The notes under the pieces are model-generated. The model worked only from the letters and a program-made list of their open reading frames with translations. It was not told the origin of the DNA and searched no databases. Shown piece after piece: positions 45,837 to 55,476 of a stretch of DNA of 64,000 nt. The stretch spans positions 248,001-312,000 of the forward strand of contig NZ_BJKL01000001.1 in NCBI RefSeq assembly GCF_006538345.1. Reading direction: 5' to 3'. Each line of letters begins with the position of its first letter. The first letter of the stretch is position 1. The position numbers and the translations under genes are program-made. Source of the stretch: Alteromonas sp. KUL49 (GTDB lineage: Bacteria; Pseudomonadota; Gammaproteobacteria; Enterobacterales; Alteromonadaceae).

Positions 45837-45914
45837 ATGAAAACTATGCTGATGTTTGTCGGTGCATTCACATTGTGTTTGAATGTGAATGCACGCTCTG
45901 GGTTACTCTCTTAA
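45837..45914 (+). other. 25-codon signal-peptide-like mini-ORF with an internal 13-bp hairpin
   Basis: AAGGA followed 6 nt later by ATG 45837 starts a 25-codon frame whose first 19 codons read as a signal peptide (KTMLMFVGAFTLCLNVNA), then RSGLLS and a stop. Within it, GTGCATTCACATT (45862-45874) and AATGTGAATGCAC (45882-45894) make a perfect 13-bp stem. It may be the remnant of an exported protein gene, a small peptide, or simply a terminator region of the halogenase operon. Confidence 0.3.
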
Positions 45915-45920
45915 ACGTGT

Positions 45921-47429
45921 TTAGCTTTCAGCAATTATTCGAGAGAGATATGATTGGTGATCTGGCATGTGGTCTAAACACTTACTGGTCACCTTATGTA
46001 TTTCCTCTAATCGTTTATCTAATTCGTAGACAGGTAGTTGGTTAGCAATCGGATTATAAGCTTTAGGAATAATCCCTTGCCCGTGAAAAACGGCAAACCA
46101 ACTGACATGATTAAAAAGTTCATTATCGTGTCGGTACAGTCGGGCATTCTCTTTGTAGATAGCTATTCTTTGCTCCAATGAAGCGGGGATTGCCATATCT
46201 TTACAGTAGCGCCAAAACTCACTGTCATCGCGCGTTGTGGCTTTATAGTGCAAAATCAGAAAATCCCTAATCTGTTCATATTCCAATCTAGTGCGCGCAT
46301 TGTAATAGTCGATATCCGGTTGATTGAAAGATTTGTCTGGGAAATTTGTCATCAAACGAGCAATAGCAGTTTGAATAAGATGAATAGAGGTGGACTCTAA
46401 GGGTTCCAGAAAACCTGCGGATAACCCGAGTGACACGACGTTTTTATTCCATACCTGTTTACGAATCCCAGTGGTAAATCTTAAATAGCGTGGGTCTGAA
46501 GTGGGTGCTTTGTCCAGCCCTGCATTTAGGGTAGTGAGTGCCTCTTCGTCGCTGATAAATTGGTTAGAGAATACATAGCCATTGCCAGTACGAGACTGCA
46601 ATGGAATGCGCCATTGCCAACCCGCCGTTTTTGCTGTGGCACGGGTGTATGGTGGTAAATCATCTAGCCGTTCGCTCAACCGTGTCACTGCGCTATTGCA
46701 CGGCAAGTAATGAGACCAATCGTCGTAACCAGTCTTCAGTGTTTTTTCTATTAGGAGTCCGTCGAACCCCGAGCAATCAATGAACAAATCACCCGATATC
46801 ACTTCACCATTTTCTAGATGTACGGAGGAAACATGCCCATTGTCACTATTTACAGATGCATGAGTGATTTTGCCCTCTTTGCGGATGACGCCCCTTTTCT
46901 CGGCTACATTGCGCAAAAACTTAACGTATAGGGCGGCGTCAAACTGGAAAGCGTACGCAATGGTGCTTAACGGAGAGCCCTTCATGTCTGGCTTATCCCG
47001 CATAAACTTGCCCGCTTTTGCCGCCAGAATTTGCAAATTGAATTCATCTATTGGCTTGGCCTTGCCTTGTTTATGCTGCCTAAGCCATAAATGGTGAAAA
47101 TGCATGCCTTCCATATCGAATCCATAGGGGCCAAACGGATGAATATAGCTGTCGCCGAGTTTGCCCCAGTCAACAAACTCGATTCCGAGTTTAAAGGTCG
47201 CATTGGTTTGACGGATAAAGTCGTTCTCATCCAGCCCAAGAAGGCGATTGAAATACAAAATATGCGGAATGGTGGCTTCACCGACGCCTACGGTGCCAAT
47301 GGCTTCTGATTCGATCAATCTAATATTGATATCGTCTGCATAAAGCAATTTAGAAAGTGCCGCAGCGGCCATCCAACCGGCGGTGCCACCGCCTACTATC
47401 ACTATGTTCTTAATGTCGTTACTTTGCAT
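45921..47429 (-). CDS. Tryptophan-halogenase-family flavoprotein (paralogue 1)
   Basis: A 502-residue member of the flavin-dependent tryptophan halogenase family, substrate unknown. IVIVGGGTAGWMAAAAL is the FAD site; GVGEATIPHI follows; FKLGIEFVDWGK contains Lys80, equivalent to the Lys79 of PrnA; GWQWRIP is the WxWxIP motif; LGLSAGFLEPLESTSIHLIQ carries the catalytic Glu region. Such genes accompany TonB-dependent receptors in many Alteromonadales, Xanthomonadales and Caulobacterales, where their role in carbohydrate loci is unexplained. It is the last of four tandem paralogues and overlaps the preceding one by 11 nt. The window shows no flavin reductase partner. Confidence 0.9.
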   Translation of the reverse strand: MQSNDIKNIVIVGGGTAGWMAAAALSKLLYADDINIRLIESEAIGTVGVGEATIPHILYFNRLLGLDENDFIRQTNATFKLGIEFVDWGKLGDSYIHPFGPYGFDMEGMHFHHLWLRQHKQGKAKPIDEFNLQILAAKAGKFMRDKPDMKGSPLSTIAYAFQFDAALYVKFLRNVAEKRGVIRKEGKITHASVNSDNGHVSSVHLENGEVISGDLFIDCSGFDGLLIEKTLKTGYDDWSHYLPCNSAVTRLSERLDDLPPYTRATAKTAGWQWRIPLQSRTGNGYVFSNQFISDEEALTTLNAGLDKAPTSDPRYLRFTTGIRKQVWNKNVVSLGLSAGFLEPLESTSIHLIQTAIARLMTNFPDKSFNQPDIDYYNARTRLEYEQIRDFLILHYKATTRDDSEFWRYCKDMAIPASLEQRIAIYKENARLYRHDNELFNHVSWFAVFHGQGIIPKAYNPIANQLPVYELDKRLEEIHKVTSKCLDHMPDHQSYLSRIIAES

Positions 47430-48918
47430 ATTGTTTAATAAATTCAGCGTGAGTTTTCATCTTTTCAACCGCTGCGGTCATAGATACCGACATAGAGTTG
47501 AGGCTTCGTTGTATATCTGAGCGAGGAATATTCGCCAACATGGGATCATAATTGTCTGGATAGATATTTTGGCCGAGCATGACGGCTATCCAGCTGGGAC
47601 GGGTAAACAATTCATTGTCGTCTCTGAATACTCGCCCTCCTGCTTTAAACAGATCGATTTTGTGTTGTAGCGTGTCAGGGATTGTCATGGCACTGCAATA
47701 GCGCCAGAACTCACTGTCATCTCTTTCAGTTGCCTTGTAGTGCAGAATAATAAAGTCTCTTACCTGTTCAAACTCGCGACACATCAAGCGGTTGTATTCA
47801 TCAATAATGACTTCACTGGCGTTAAGGCTAGGAAACAGCGACATGAATCGACTAATACCTTGCTGAATAAGGTAGATGGATGTGGACTCCAATGGCTCTA
47901 AAAAACCTCCGGAAAGCCCAATAGCCACACAGTTTTTATACCAAAACTGGTCTCTACATCCGGTTGTAAAACGAATAGTGCGAGGCTCGCCGATAGGTTT
48001 AGCATCTACATTATCAAGCAATATCTGTGTGGCTTCCTCGTCATCAAGAAAGTCTCGGCTATATATATGACCATTACCTGTACGATGTTGAGTGGGAATA
48101 CGCCACTGCCAACCGGCTTTTTGGGCAATGGCTTTGGTGAAAGGCAATAAAGGTTCAGTACGCTCAGTGGGTATAGCTTGAGCGCTATTACACGGTAGCC
48201 AATGAGACCAGTCTTTGTATTGAACACCCAGCGTTTTATCAATAAGTAATGCGCGTAAGCCAGAGCAATCAAAGAAAAAATCTGCTGTAATCCGTTGGCC
48301 ACTTTCTAACTCTAGGGCGTCAATGTTGCCTGTTTTAGGGTTGGTTGATACCTGTCGAATGGTGCCTTCAACGCGATTCACTCCTCTTTGTTGAGCATAT
48401 TCCCGAAGGAAGGTGGCGTACTTAATCGCATCAAAATGGTAGGCGTATCGTATAGATGATGTCACTGCTCGGGGGTTACTACTGGGGAAGCTGAATTTTG
48501 CTTGTTTGGCTGCAACAGCGCACATGCTGTAAGACTCTAGCGGCGGGTGGTTCGAGTCAGACAAGGAATGCAGCCAATACTGATGAAAGTCAATGCCATT
48601 CATGTCCACACCGTGTGTCCCAAAGGGATGGAAGTACTTGTCTCCCAATTTCCCCCAGTTGGAGAACTCGATACCCAGCTTAAAAGTACCACTGGTGGCT
48701 TTCAGAAAGTCAGCTTCTTGGATCCCTAGCATTTTGTTGAAATTAGCAATATCGGGAATAGTTGCTTCGCCAACACCAACGGTTCCAATGGCGTCAGATT
48801 CAACTAATGTGACGCTAACATGCTCTGGTTGCAGCATGCGCGAGAGTGCAGCTGCTGTCATCCAACCTGCTGTACCTCCGCCCACAATGACAAATGTTTT
48901 TATGGTGTTTTTCGTCAT
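47419..48918 (-). CDS. Tryptophan-halogenase-family flavoprotein (paralogue 2)
   Basis: A 499-residue paralogue with all family marks: FVIVGGGTAGWMTAAAL, GVGEATIPDI, FKLGIEFSNWGKLGDKYFHP with the conserved Lys, GWQWRIPTQHRTGNGHIYS, and GLSGGFLEPLESTSIYLIQQ. The region HRTGNGHIYSRDFLDDEEA also lines up closely with the first and fourth copies. It follows the degenerate paralogue with a 1-nt gap and its stop overlaps the next gene, so all four are co-translated. The family normally needs reduced flavin from a separate reductase. Substrate and whether it halogenates at all are not known for these receptor-associated members. Confidence 0.9.
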   Translation of the reverse strand: MTKNTIKTFVIVGGGTAGWMTAAALSRMLQPEHVSVTLVESDAIGTVGVGEATIPDIANFNKMLGIQEADFLKATSGTFKLGIEFSNWGKLGDKYFHPFGTHGVDMNGIDFHQYWLHSLSDSNHPPLESYSMCAVAAKQAKFSFPSSNPRAVTSSIRYAYHFDAIKYATFLREYAQQRGVNRVEGTIRQVSTNPKTGNIDALELESGQRITADFFFDCSGLRALLIDKTLGVQYKDWSHWLPCNSAQAIPTERTEPLLPFTKAIAQKAGWQWRIPTQHRTGNGHIYSRDFLDDEEATQILLDNVDAKPIGEPRTIRFTTGCRDQFWYKNCVAIGLSGGFLEPLESTSIYLIQQGISRFMSLFPSLNASEVIIDEYNRLMCREFEQVRDFIILHYKATERDDSEFWRYCSAMTIPDTLQHKIDLFKAGGRVFRDDNELFTRPSWIAVMLGQNIYPDNYDPMLANIPRSDIQRSLNSMSVSMTAAVEKMKTHAEFIKQYAK

Positions 48919-48919
48919 A

Positions 48920-50332
48920 TTAAAACTGCTTATTTCTCAAATAAATTAAAAGTTTGTGAAGGTAGTCGGCATGGGTTGGCATTTTTGAAACAAGATGACG
49001 CAACCCTGCTTTTTGCTGTTTGAAATGCTCGTCAACCAAAGCAAGATCAAGCTCATCAACAAGCCTGTCATGAAACATAGGTGTGCGCCCCATACCTGCA
49101 TGCTGAACAGCCCAGTCTTCTTTGTTAAACAATTCCAAATCGAAACTAACAAGCACACCGCGATGGAGGTATTGAGAGATTTTTCTGTCTAGTTTTGTCG
49201 CTAACGTTTTACCGTCAGTTCTGTAATCAAAAAATGCTTGGTGAAATAACAGGGAGGATTCAACATCGTTCTGATAACGCCGATTAAACTCTTTACGCTC
49301 GACTGCCATATCAACATCAATAGGAAAAAGCTCCATTAACCGCAGGATGTCTGCATGTAAGAGTCGCATTGGAGCATCTGTTAAGGGTTCGGCAACACAC
49401 ACAGAGTGACCAATGCCAATACAGTTGCCGTGCCAGGCACAGTTGCGATGGCCAACAGTAATACTTTTTGCCCAAGCGTGTTTGGGCGACCCTACGTCAA
49501 ACTGCTCAGCTAACTCAATGACGTGACGCTCGACTTGAAGCGACCATTCAACTTGATAGCCATTCGAAGTTGCTTGGGCAACGCGACATGCAGCACCTAT
49601 TACTCTATTTTGTTCGACGTGATGAATGTATTGCTTAGCGTGTTGGTGTTCGAACTCTCCGGCCAAAGCCGTTAGTAGCGGACTGTCTGGACCATGACAA
49701 TCAATAAATAACTGCGCATTCACTACACTCCCATTATCGAGCCTGACTTCTTTGATATGTTGCTCACCGGTTTTCACGTCGACTATTGTTGCTTGCATAA
49801 CATTTACACGGCGATGGTTTAGCTTTTCCCGCAGTAAGGCTTTTAGTCTCTGAGCATTAAAATGGTATCCGTATTCCGCCCGTGACAACGCATTGTTCGA
49901 ATTATTCGTGGGGGGATGGGCAAACACGCCATGCTTTGCCGCTACTGCGCTAACCAGATATTCACCCATGTTTAGATCTAAACGGTTAACAAGCTGGTGA
50001 AAATCAACGCCGTGATCAGTAGCAAATGGCAGGTGATAACACTGAATCCAATTTCTTAAAGAGGGTCCCCAGCTTTTATATTCAGTACCAAACGAAAATC
50101 CCGTATTGGTTTTAAGTAGCAGGTCGGGCTCGCTAACTCCAAGTTTGAAATGAAAGTCATAGAAGTTTGGTGGAGCGATTCCGCCATACAAGATGTCGTT
50201 GCACGCGCTTGCTTTGGGTTCAACGAGCACAATGTCAATTGATGTATCTAAAGCAACGTCCAGCGCAAGTGCCGTATAGCTCGCTGCGATAGTGTTGCCG
50301 TATATTAAAATGCGCTGTACTTTCTGATTCAT
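48920..50332 (-). CDS. Degenerate tryptophan-halogenase-like protein (paralogue 3)
   Basis: A 470-residue relative of its neighbours, same length and order of blocks, but with the key residues gone. The FAD loop GGGTAGWM is replaced by YGNTIAASYTA; the Lys of FKLGIEF is replaced in FSFGTEYKSWG; the WxWxIP motif is replaced by VEWSLQV; and LEPLESTSIHLIQ has become AEPLTDAPMRLLH. The frame is intact and the operon spacing tight (2 nt after copy 4, 1 nt before copy 2), so it is probably translated and selected. I infer a catalytically dead subunit, perhaps a partner or scaffold for an active paralogue. Confidence 0.8.
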   Translation of the reverse strand: MNQKVQRILIYGNTIAASYTALALDVALDTSIDIVLVEPKASACNDILYGGIAPPNFYDFHFKLGVSEPDLLLKTNTGFSFGTEYKSWGPSLRNWIQCYHLPFATDHGVDFHQLVNRLDLNMGEYLVSAVAAKHGVFAHPPTNNSNNALSRAEYGYHFNAQRLKALLREKLNHRRVNVMQATIVDVKTGEQHIKEVRLDNGSVVNAQLFIDCHGPDSPLLTALAGEFEHQHAKQYIHHVEQNRVIGAACRVAQATSNGYQVEWSLQVERHVIELAEQFDVGSPKHAWAKSITVGHRNCAWHGNCIGIGHSVCVAEPLTDAPMRLLHADILRLMELFPIDVDMAVERKEFNRRYQNDVESSLLFHQAFFDYRTDGKTLATKLDRKISQYLHRGVLVSFDLELFNKEDWAVQHAGMGRTPMFHDRLVDELDLALVDEHFKQQKAGLRHLVSKMPTHADYLHKLLIYLRNKQF

Positions 50333-50334
50333 CT

Positions 50335-51867
50335 TTATACAGGCTCACCGTAGTATGCGCCAAATTTGCGCAGAAAAGCTTCGTGAGGAAGTGCTGCATC
50401 AACGGCGTTTTTGATGTCTTTTTTGATCGTTGCTGCATGTCGATGGAATTCATCCGATGAAATTGAAGCGCACCTAGGATCACAGTTTTCTGGAGAGATA
50501 TTCTGACCTAGCAACACAGCGACCCAGCTTGGCGGTAAAAATGTACCGTGCTCATAACGCTGAACGTATGCGCGCTTTTTCCATAAATGAAGCTTTTCTA
50601 CCAAACTACCGGGCAAAGACATACTGTTGAAGTATCGCCACATTTCGCTGTCATTACGGTCATTAGCCACGTAATGCAGTAACAAGAAATCTCGTATCCG
50701 TTCGAATTGTAATGCCATTCGCTGATTGTATTCGTCGCTGTCTAGTTCATTGATTTGTAAAACTCGTGCGCCGTCGATGTGAGCATAATTTTCATGAGGA
50801 AAAAGCGCTAATAGCTCGGTAATACCCTCTTGTATCAGGTGAATAGAGGTAGACTCCAGAGGCTCTAAAAATCCAGCGGATAAGCCTATTGCTATGACGT
50901 TGTTTTTCCAGAATGCATTGCGACGACCTGTTTTAAAATAAAGCTGTTTAGGCTCGGCGGTAGGTTTTCCATCTAACTGCATGATGAGTGTATCTAGTGC
51001 ATCTTGGTCAGACGTAAATTCGCTCCAATAAACGTGACCATTGCCTGTGCGATGTTGCAGAGGTATACGCCAAATCCACCCTGCTTCCTGGGCTGTTGCC
51101 CGGGTGTATGGTGGTATGGAATCTTGGCGCTCGCAAGGTACTGCTACTGCTCTGTTGCAGGGGAGCCAAGAAGACCAGTCCTGATAACCTGTTTGGAGTG
51201 CTTGCTCTATCAGAAGGCCTCTAAAGCCGGAGCAATCGATAAATAGATCGGCTTTTACTACCCGATTATTCGACAAGGTTAAGCTTGTAACATTGCCGGA
51301 ATTGGGTTCAATGGTGGTATCAACCACTTTACCTTCAATTCGTGTGACACGTAGGTTTTCAGCGAAACGCCGCAAAAACTTGGCATATAAACCTGAATCA
51401 AATTGGTAAGCATAACCAAACGAACGCTGTGCGCGTGTTTGGCCGCTGTGAGGAAACTGAAATTTGCCCTGTGTCGCTGCAACTGTGCCGAAAGCGTAAT
51501 CCGATAAGTCTGAATTACTACGTGAACTTGGTTGACTAAGCCACGCTTGATAAAAATCTATGTTGTTTATTGACTGGCCAAAGTCACCAAATGGGTGGAT
51601 GTAGCTTTGTCCGATCTTCCCCCAATCGACAAACTCTATTCCTAGCTTAAAGGTTGCGCGAGTTTCCTTCATAAACTCTCGTTCATCAATGCCGAGGGCT
51701 TGGTTGAAAAATCGAATGTGTGGCAGTGTTGCTTCACCCACACCCACCGTACCTATATCTTCAGATTCTACTAGCGTTACGTTTATTGATTGATTTTCAA
51801 ACTTTTTCGCCATTGCAGAGGCAGCCATCCAGCCAGCTGTACCACCGCCGACAATACATACTTCCAT
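50335..51867 (-). CDS. Tryptophan-halogenase-family flavoprotein (paralogue 4, first gene of operon)
   Basis: A 510-residue family member and the first gene of the four-gene operon. MEVCIVGGGTAGWMAASAM at the N-terminus, GVGEATLPHI, FKLGIEFVDWGKIGQSYIHP with the conserved Lys, GWIWRIPLQHRTGNGHVYW (WxWxIP intact) and GLSAGFLEPLESTSIHLIQE. It is transcribed divergently from the second TonB-dependent receptor across a 393-bp region that holds an imperfect long direct repeat. Co-regulation with the receptor is likely (inference). The operon runs 51867 to 45921 without a gap above 2 nt. Confidence 0.9.
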   Translation of the reverse strand: MEVCIVGGGTAGWMAASAMAKKFENQSINVTLVESEDIGTVGVGEATLPHIRFFNQALGIDEREFMKETRATFKLGIEFVDWGKIGQSYIHPFGDFGQSINNIDFYQAWLSQPSSRSNSDLSDYAFGTVAATQGKFQFPHSGQTRAQRSFGYAYQFDSGLYAKFLRRFAENLRVTRIEGKVVDTTIEPNSGNVTSLTLSNNRVVKADLFIDCSGFRGLLIEQALQTGYQDWSSWLPCNRAVAVPCERQDSIPPYTRATAQEAGWIWRIPLQHRTGNGHVYWSEFTSDQDALDTLIMQLDGKPTAEPKQLYFKTGRRNAFWKNNVIAIGLSAGFLEPLESTSIHLIQEGITELLALFPHENYAHIDGARVLQINELDSDEYNQRMALQFERIRDFLLLHYVANDRNDSEMWRYFNSMSLPGSLVEKLHLWKKRAYVQRYEHGTFLPPSWVAVLLGQNISPENCDPRCASISSDEFHRHAATIKKDIKNAVDAALPHEAFLRKFGAYYGEPV

Positions 51868-52260
51868 AAGATTAATCTGACGCCTCAGGAGTTAAGGTTG
51901 TTAAAAAAATACATGCATTACTCATCAACTCAGTAAAAATCAAAGTCTATTTCCACCTCTAATAGTACATATGACAAAATCTTATAGTAAAAGTGAATAT
52001 AATGTAAAGCTGGTAGAAAGTTAAGCCTTTTACAGCCAAATTAAGCTGTATATCCCATTAAAATGTCAATATACCCATCATTGAAAAGTGAAACCTCTAA
52101 TATTTTACATATAGTACATTTGACAACAACTATTCCGGTATGTGAATATCATGTTAACCAAGTTGCAGTTTGAGCGATTAGAGAAAGATTTTAGTTTGCA
52201 AAAAATTCACAAGGCATACCCAGCGAGCTGGGTGAATGGGAAACACACTCGGAGACTTAA
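51868..52260. promoter_or_regulatory. Divergent promoter region with an imperfect ~50-bp direct repeat
   Basis: This 393-bp gap lies between the halogenase operon and receptor 2. ACCTCTAATA occurs at 51954-51963 and 52093-52102. Then GTACATATGACAA (51965-51977) and GTACATTTGACAA (52114-52126) are followed, at the same 15-nt spacing, by GTGAATAT-a-ATGT and GTGAATAT-c-ATGT. The second copy has an 11-nt insert after its ACCTCTAATA. The two copies, about 149 bp apart, could be binding sites or two promoters for receptor 2; TTGACA at 52120-52125 is a good -35 match. GGAG precedes the receptor ATG. Confidence 0.55.
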
Positions 52261-55200
52261 ATGAAAACACAGAACAAAACGCTAATAGCATCGTCGGTGA
52301 AAGCGGCGCTATATGGCACTACAGCATTGCTATCCGTTCTCGGCGCAAACATGGCCTTCGCGCAGGAAAATCAAGATCAAGAGACTAGCGATGAAACCGT
52401 CGAAATCATCGAAGTAAAAGGTATCCGCGGTGCGCTAGCCACGGCTGCTGAATTAAAGCGAGAATCTAGTACTTTTGTGGACTCAATTACAGCGTCAGAC
52501 GCAAATGCGTTACCTGATTTATCGGTCGCAGAGGCACTTTCTCGTGTTCCAGGGGTGACTGTTACTCGTGTTGGACTGGGTGGGAACTCAGGGGATTTTC
52601 CTTCACCTGAAGGCTCAGGTAACTTGATTCGAGGCCTGGGTTTTGTACGCTCAGAATTTAATGGGCGAGATGCGTTTTCTGCAAACGGTGGTCGTGCACT
52701 TGATTGGTCTGCAATTCCTCCACAGCTAATTGGTGGCGTAGATGTGTACAAAAACCAAGCTGCTAATCTCATTGAAGGTGGTATTGGTGGCACGATTAAT
52801 CTGCGTACTCTTGAGCCCTTTGACAATCAAGATGGCATTGCTCTAGTTGCTGTAGATGGCACCTATACTGATTTAAGAGACGAGTGGGCGCCACAGGTCA
52901 GTGGCGTGTTTGGTAAGAATTTTGAGCTAGAATCTGGCAAGCTTGGCTTTGTTGCCTCGGTATCAACGTCAGAGTTGAAATCAATGATTCACGGCTACCA
53001 ATCGGGTGCACCAATACCACGAAGTAATATTCCCGAATCGGCGTTTGTTGGAGACACTATTCCGACGGCGGGACAAACTGTGGGAATCATCGGTGCCTAT
53101 CAGCTCAGAACTAACGAGGTCGATCGCGAAAGAGACAGCCTATATTTTGCAGGGCAGTTCAGAAGCGACGACGGTAACTTTGAAGCATTGGTCAAATATA
53201 TCCGCGTAGAAAATGCGATAGACCGTTTAGAACGAACCACCGAATGGTTACCTGATGCCAATACCGTCAATAGTTTGCAAGTGAGTGACGTGGTTCTTAC
53301 TCCCTTTAATTCAGAAGGTGTCGCTAGATGTAATGGTAGTAATGAGCCTTCACAAGGGGACTGCGACCAGTTGATTGGCATTGACGGTGGTTTGTTTGAA
53401 CAAGGTATGGTCACTGATACTGACCGCTCTTGGTTTGGTGCCTATGGAACCGAGGTTACCAACCAGATTATCGGTCGTGACGATACCTCACAAACTGATG
53501 ACGTGAGCATCAACTTGAAATGGCGACCAGCGGATCAGTGGGTGGTAGAGTTCGATGCGCATCACACTACCGCAGAAGCGACATTCAATGAATTAAGAGT
53601 AGGTACGCAAGGTTATCTTACTTTTTTCCACCGTCCAGATTTAGACAACCCTGTGCTTGAATTTGGTATTGACCCTAGAATGAACATTACCGGTAACGTT
53701 CGCGATGGTGGCTCGGTTCAGGTGCCGTTCCAAAACCCGACGTCTCCTACTGATTTATCGGGTTACCGCAATGGTTTTGCTAGCGATACCTTCCGCGAAG
53801 GTGACGGAAATCTCACGGCAGCCAAACTCGATCTCACCTATGAATTTGATGATAGCGAATGGTTTGAGTCGGTCAAATTTGGCGCAAGGCGTTCAGAGCG
53901 CGAGCAGTTAAATCAGGAGGTTGCAGAAAACTGGGCAGGGGTGAGTCAGCCTTGGATCGGCGGAGGCTATACGCCTTTGAATGCCCTCGAGCAAGACGTT
54001 GCGCAGCTAGTCGACTTCTCTGATTTCTTTAGAGGTGGAGTGGTACAGGGCGACAATAGACAATTCGTATTCCTACAAGATAGATTTGTGACTAATCCAG
54101 AAGAATACTGGCAGTTCATGTTAAACGAACCTGATTTTCAAGGGGCTGACTATAGTCCGTACACAGATGCGAGCGGTGCTCCTCGACGTTCTCAAGATGG
54201 CTCATTTACGCAACTTTACGATGGTGGCTCGGTTTCGGATATCGTTGAAACAACCACTAACTTATACGCCATGGTCAACTTTTCAGGCGAATTCGATAAC
54301 GGCATGTGGTTGGATGGAAACATTGGTGTTAGATACGTAAAAACAAAAATAGAAAGCCAAGGTCAGTTGTCATCTACAGCCTTCGCTCCTGACGTCGACA
54401 ATACGGTAAATCCCGATGGGACACCGAACCCGCTATACCCTCAAGCGGCGGAAGATAGAGATGCGCCACAAGACTTTCTACCCGAAACTACAGCGCTACT
54501 GTTATCACCCACGCAAGACCGGATAGTCGACGATGAAGAAGATTTCATACTACCGTCTATTAATCTTAAGCTAAATCTGAATGACGATATGTTAATTCGA
54601 TTTGGTGCAAGTAAGGGAATTACTCGTCCAAACATTGGCGATGTTCGCTCTGGACAAACCATACAAGCTGAAACATCACGAGTAGAGTTCCCACCTGCAG
54701 ATCCTAACGACCCGAACGCGGGAGTCGCTAGGGGGGCACAAGATATCACGCTTCAACGTTTCTTGATTCAAGGTGGAAATCCAAATCTAAAATCAACGGA
54801 AGCGGTAAACCTCGATATTTCGTATGAGTGGTACTGGGAAAATGGCGGCTTTCTCACTGTGGGTTTGTTCAAGAAAGATCTGAAAAACATCATTCAGTTT
54901 GGTGACGAAATTCGAGACCCAATAACCATTGATGGCGTTACAGTAAACACTGTTTATAGAGGCCAGATAAACCTATCAGAGGCTGATCTAAAGGGTACTG
55001 AAATCGCCTATCAAGACTTTTTTGATTCGCTGCCGGGAATTTGGCAACACTTTGGTGTTCAGGCTAACTACACCTACATCGATGCCAATGCCGTACCACC
55101 GACCGGAAATGGGCAGGAGTTCCGTTTTTCACCCACAAACTTGTTGGGGCAATCTAGGCATACCGCCAACCTCATCGGGATCTATCAGGATGACAAATTA

Positions 55201-55476
55201 GAGGTGAGACTCGCGTACAACTGGCGCTCAGAACACTTGAGCTCTTATCGAGAGTTTGTGACCGGTAACCCAGTATTCCAAAATGCCACTGGGCAGTTGG
55301 ATGCATCGATAAGATACCAGGCCACTGAGAATTTGAACTTCAGCCTATTAATTGCAAATATCACCGATGAAAAAATTAAGTCTTCAACGCAAATCGACGC
55401 GTCTGGCAAACGTTACCAGCGTTCTAGCTTTATTAACGATCGCCGCTTCCAAGCGGGTATTACCTACAAGTTCTAG
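52261..55476 (+). CDS. TonB-dependent receptor 2
   Basis: A 1071-residue outer-membrane receptor with a signal peptide ending MAFA/QEN. The plug begins VEIIEVKGIRGALATAAELK and contains ITASDANALPDLSVAEALSR, GVTVTRVGLGG and IEGGIGGTINLRTL. The barrel ends with RRFQAGITYKF, the terminal Phe expected for Bam-mediated insertion. It differs clearly from receptor 1, so it imports another ligand. GGAG 8 nt before ATG 52261 supports the start. Its partner operon, the four halogenase-like genes, is divergent; this pairing is a recurring context in marine gammaproteobacteria. A strong terminator follows at 55577-55617. Confidence 0.95.
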   Translation: MKTQNKTLIASSVKAALYGTTALLSVLGANMAFAQENQDQETSDETVEIIEVKGIRGALATAAELKRESSTFVDSITASDANALPDLSVAEALSRVPGVTVTRVGLGGNSGDFPSPEGSGNLIRGLGFVRSEFNGRDAFSANGGRALDWSAIPPQLIGGVDVYKNQAANLIEGGIGGTINLRTLEPFDNQDGIALVAVDGTYTDLRDEWAPQVSGVFGKNFELESGKLGFVASVSTSELKSMIHGYQSGAPIPRSNIPESAFVGDTIPTAGQTVGIIGAYQLRTNEVDRERDSLYFAGQFRSDDGNFEALVKYIRVENAIDRLERTTEWLPDANTVNSLQVSDVVLTPFNSEGVARCNGSNEPSQGDCDQLIGIDGGLFEQGMVTDTDRSWFGAYGTEVTNQIIGRDDTSQTDDVSINLKWRPADQWVVEFDAHHTTAEATFNELRVGTQGYLTFFHRPDLDNPVLEFGIDPRMNITGNVRDGGSVQVPFQNPTSPTDLSGYRNGFASDTFREGDGNLTAAKLDLTYEFDDSEWFESVKFGARRSEREQLNQEVAENWAGVSQPWIGGGYTPLNALEQDVAQLVDFSDFFRGGVVQGDNRQFVFLQDRFVTNPEEYWQFMLNEPDFQGADYSPYTDASGAPRRSQDGSFTQLYDGGSVSDIVETTTNLYAMVNFSGEFDNGMWLDGNIGVRYVKTKIESQGQLSSTAFAPDVDNTVNPDGTPNPLYPQAAEDRDAPQDFLPETTALLLSPTQDRIVDDEEDFILPSINLKLNLNDDMLIRFGASKGITRPNIGDVRSGQTIQAETSRVEFPPADPNDPNAGVARGAQDITLQRFLIQGGNPNLKSTEAVNLDISYEWYWENGGFLTVGLFKKDLKNIIQFGDEIRDPITIDGVTVNTVYRGQINLSEADLKGTEIAYQDFFDSLPGIWQHFGVQANYTYIDANAVPPTGNGQEFRFSPTNLLGQSRHTANLIGIYQDDKLEVRLAYNWRSEHLSSYREFVTGNPVFQNATGQLDASIRYQATENLNFSLLIANITDEKIKSSTQIDASGKRYQRSSFINDRRFQAGITYKF

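Noticed and set aside
45921..55476. A halogenated natural-product biosynthetic cluster
   Set aside because: No polyketide synthase, peptide synthetase, RiPP precursor or flavin reductase is present; the context is receptor-associated.
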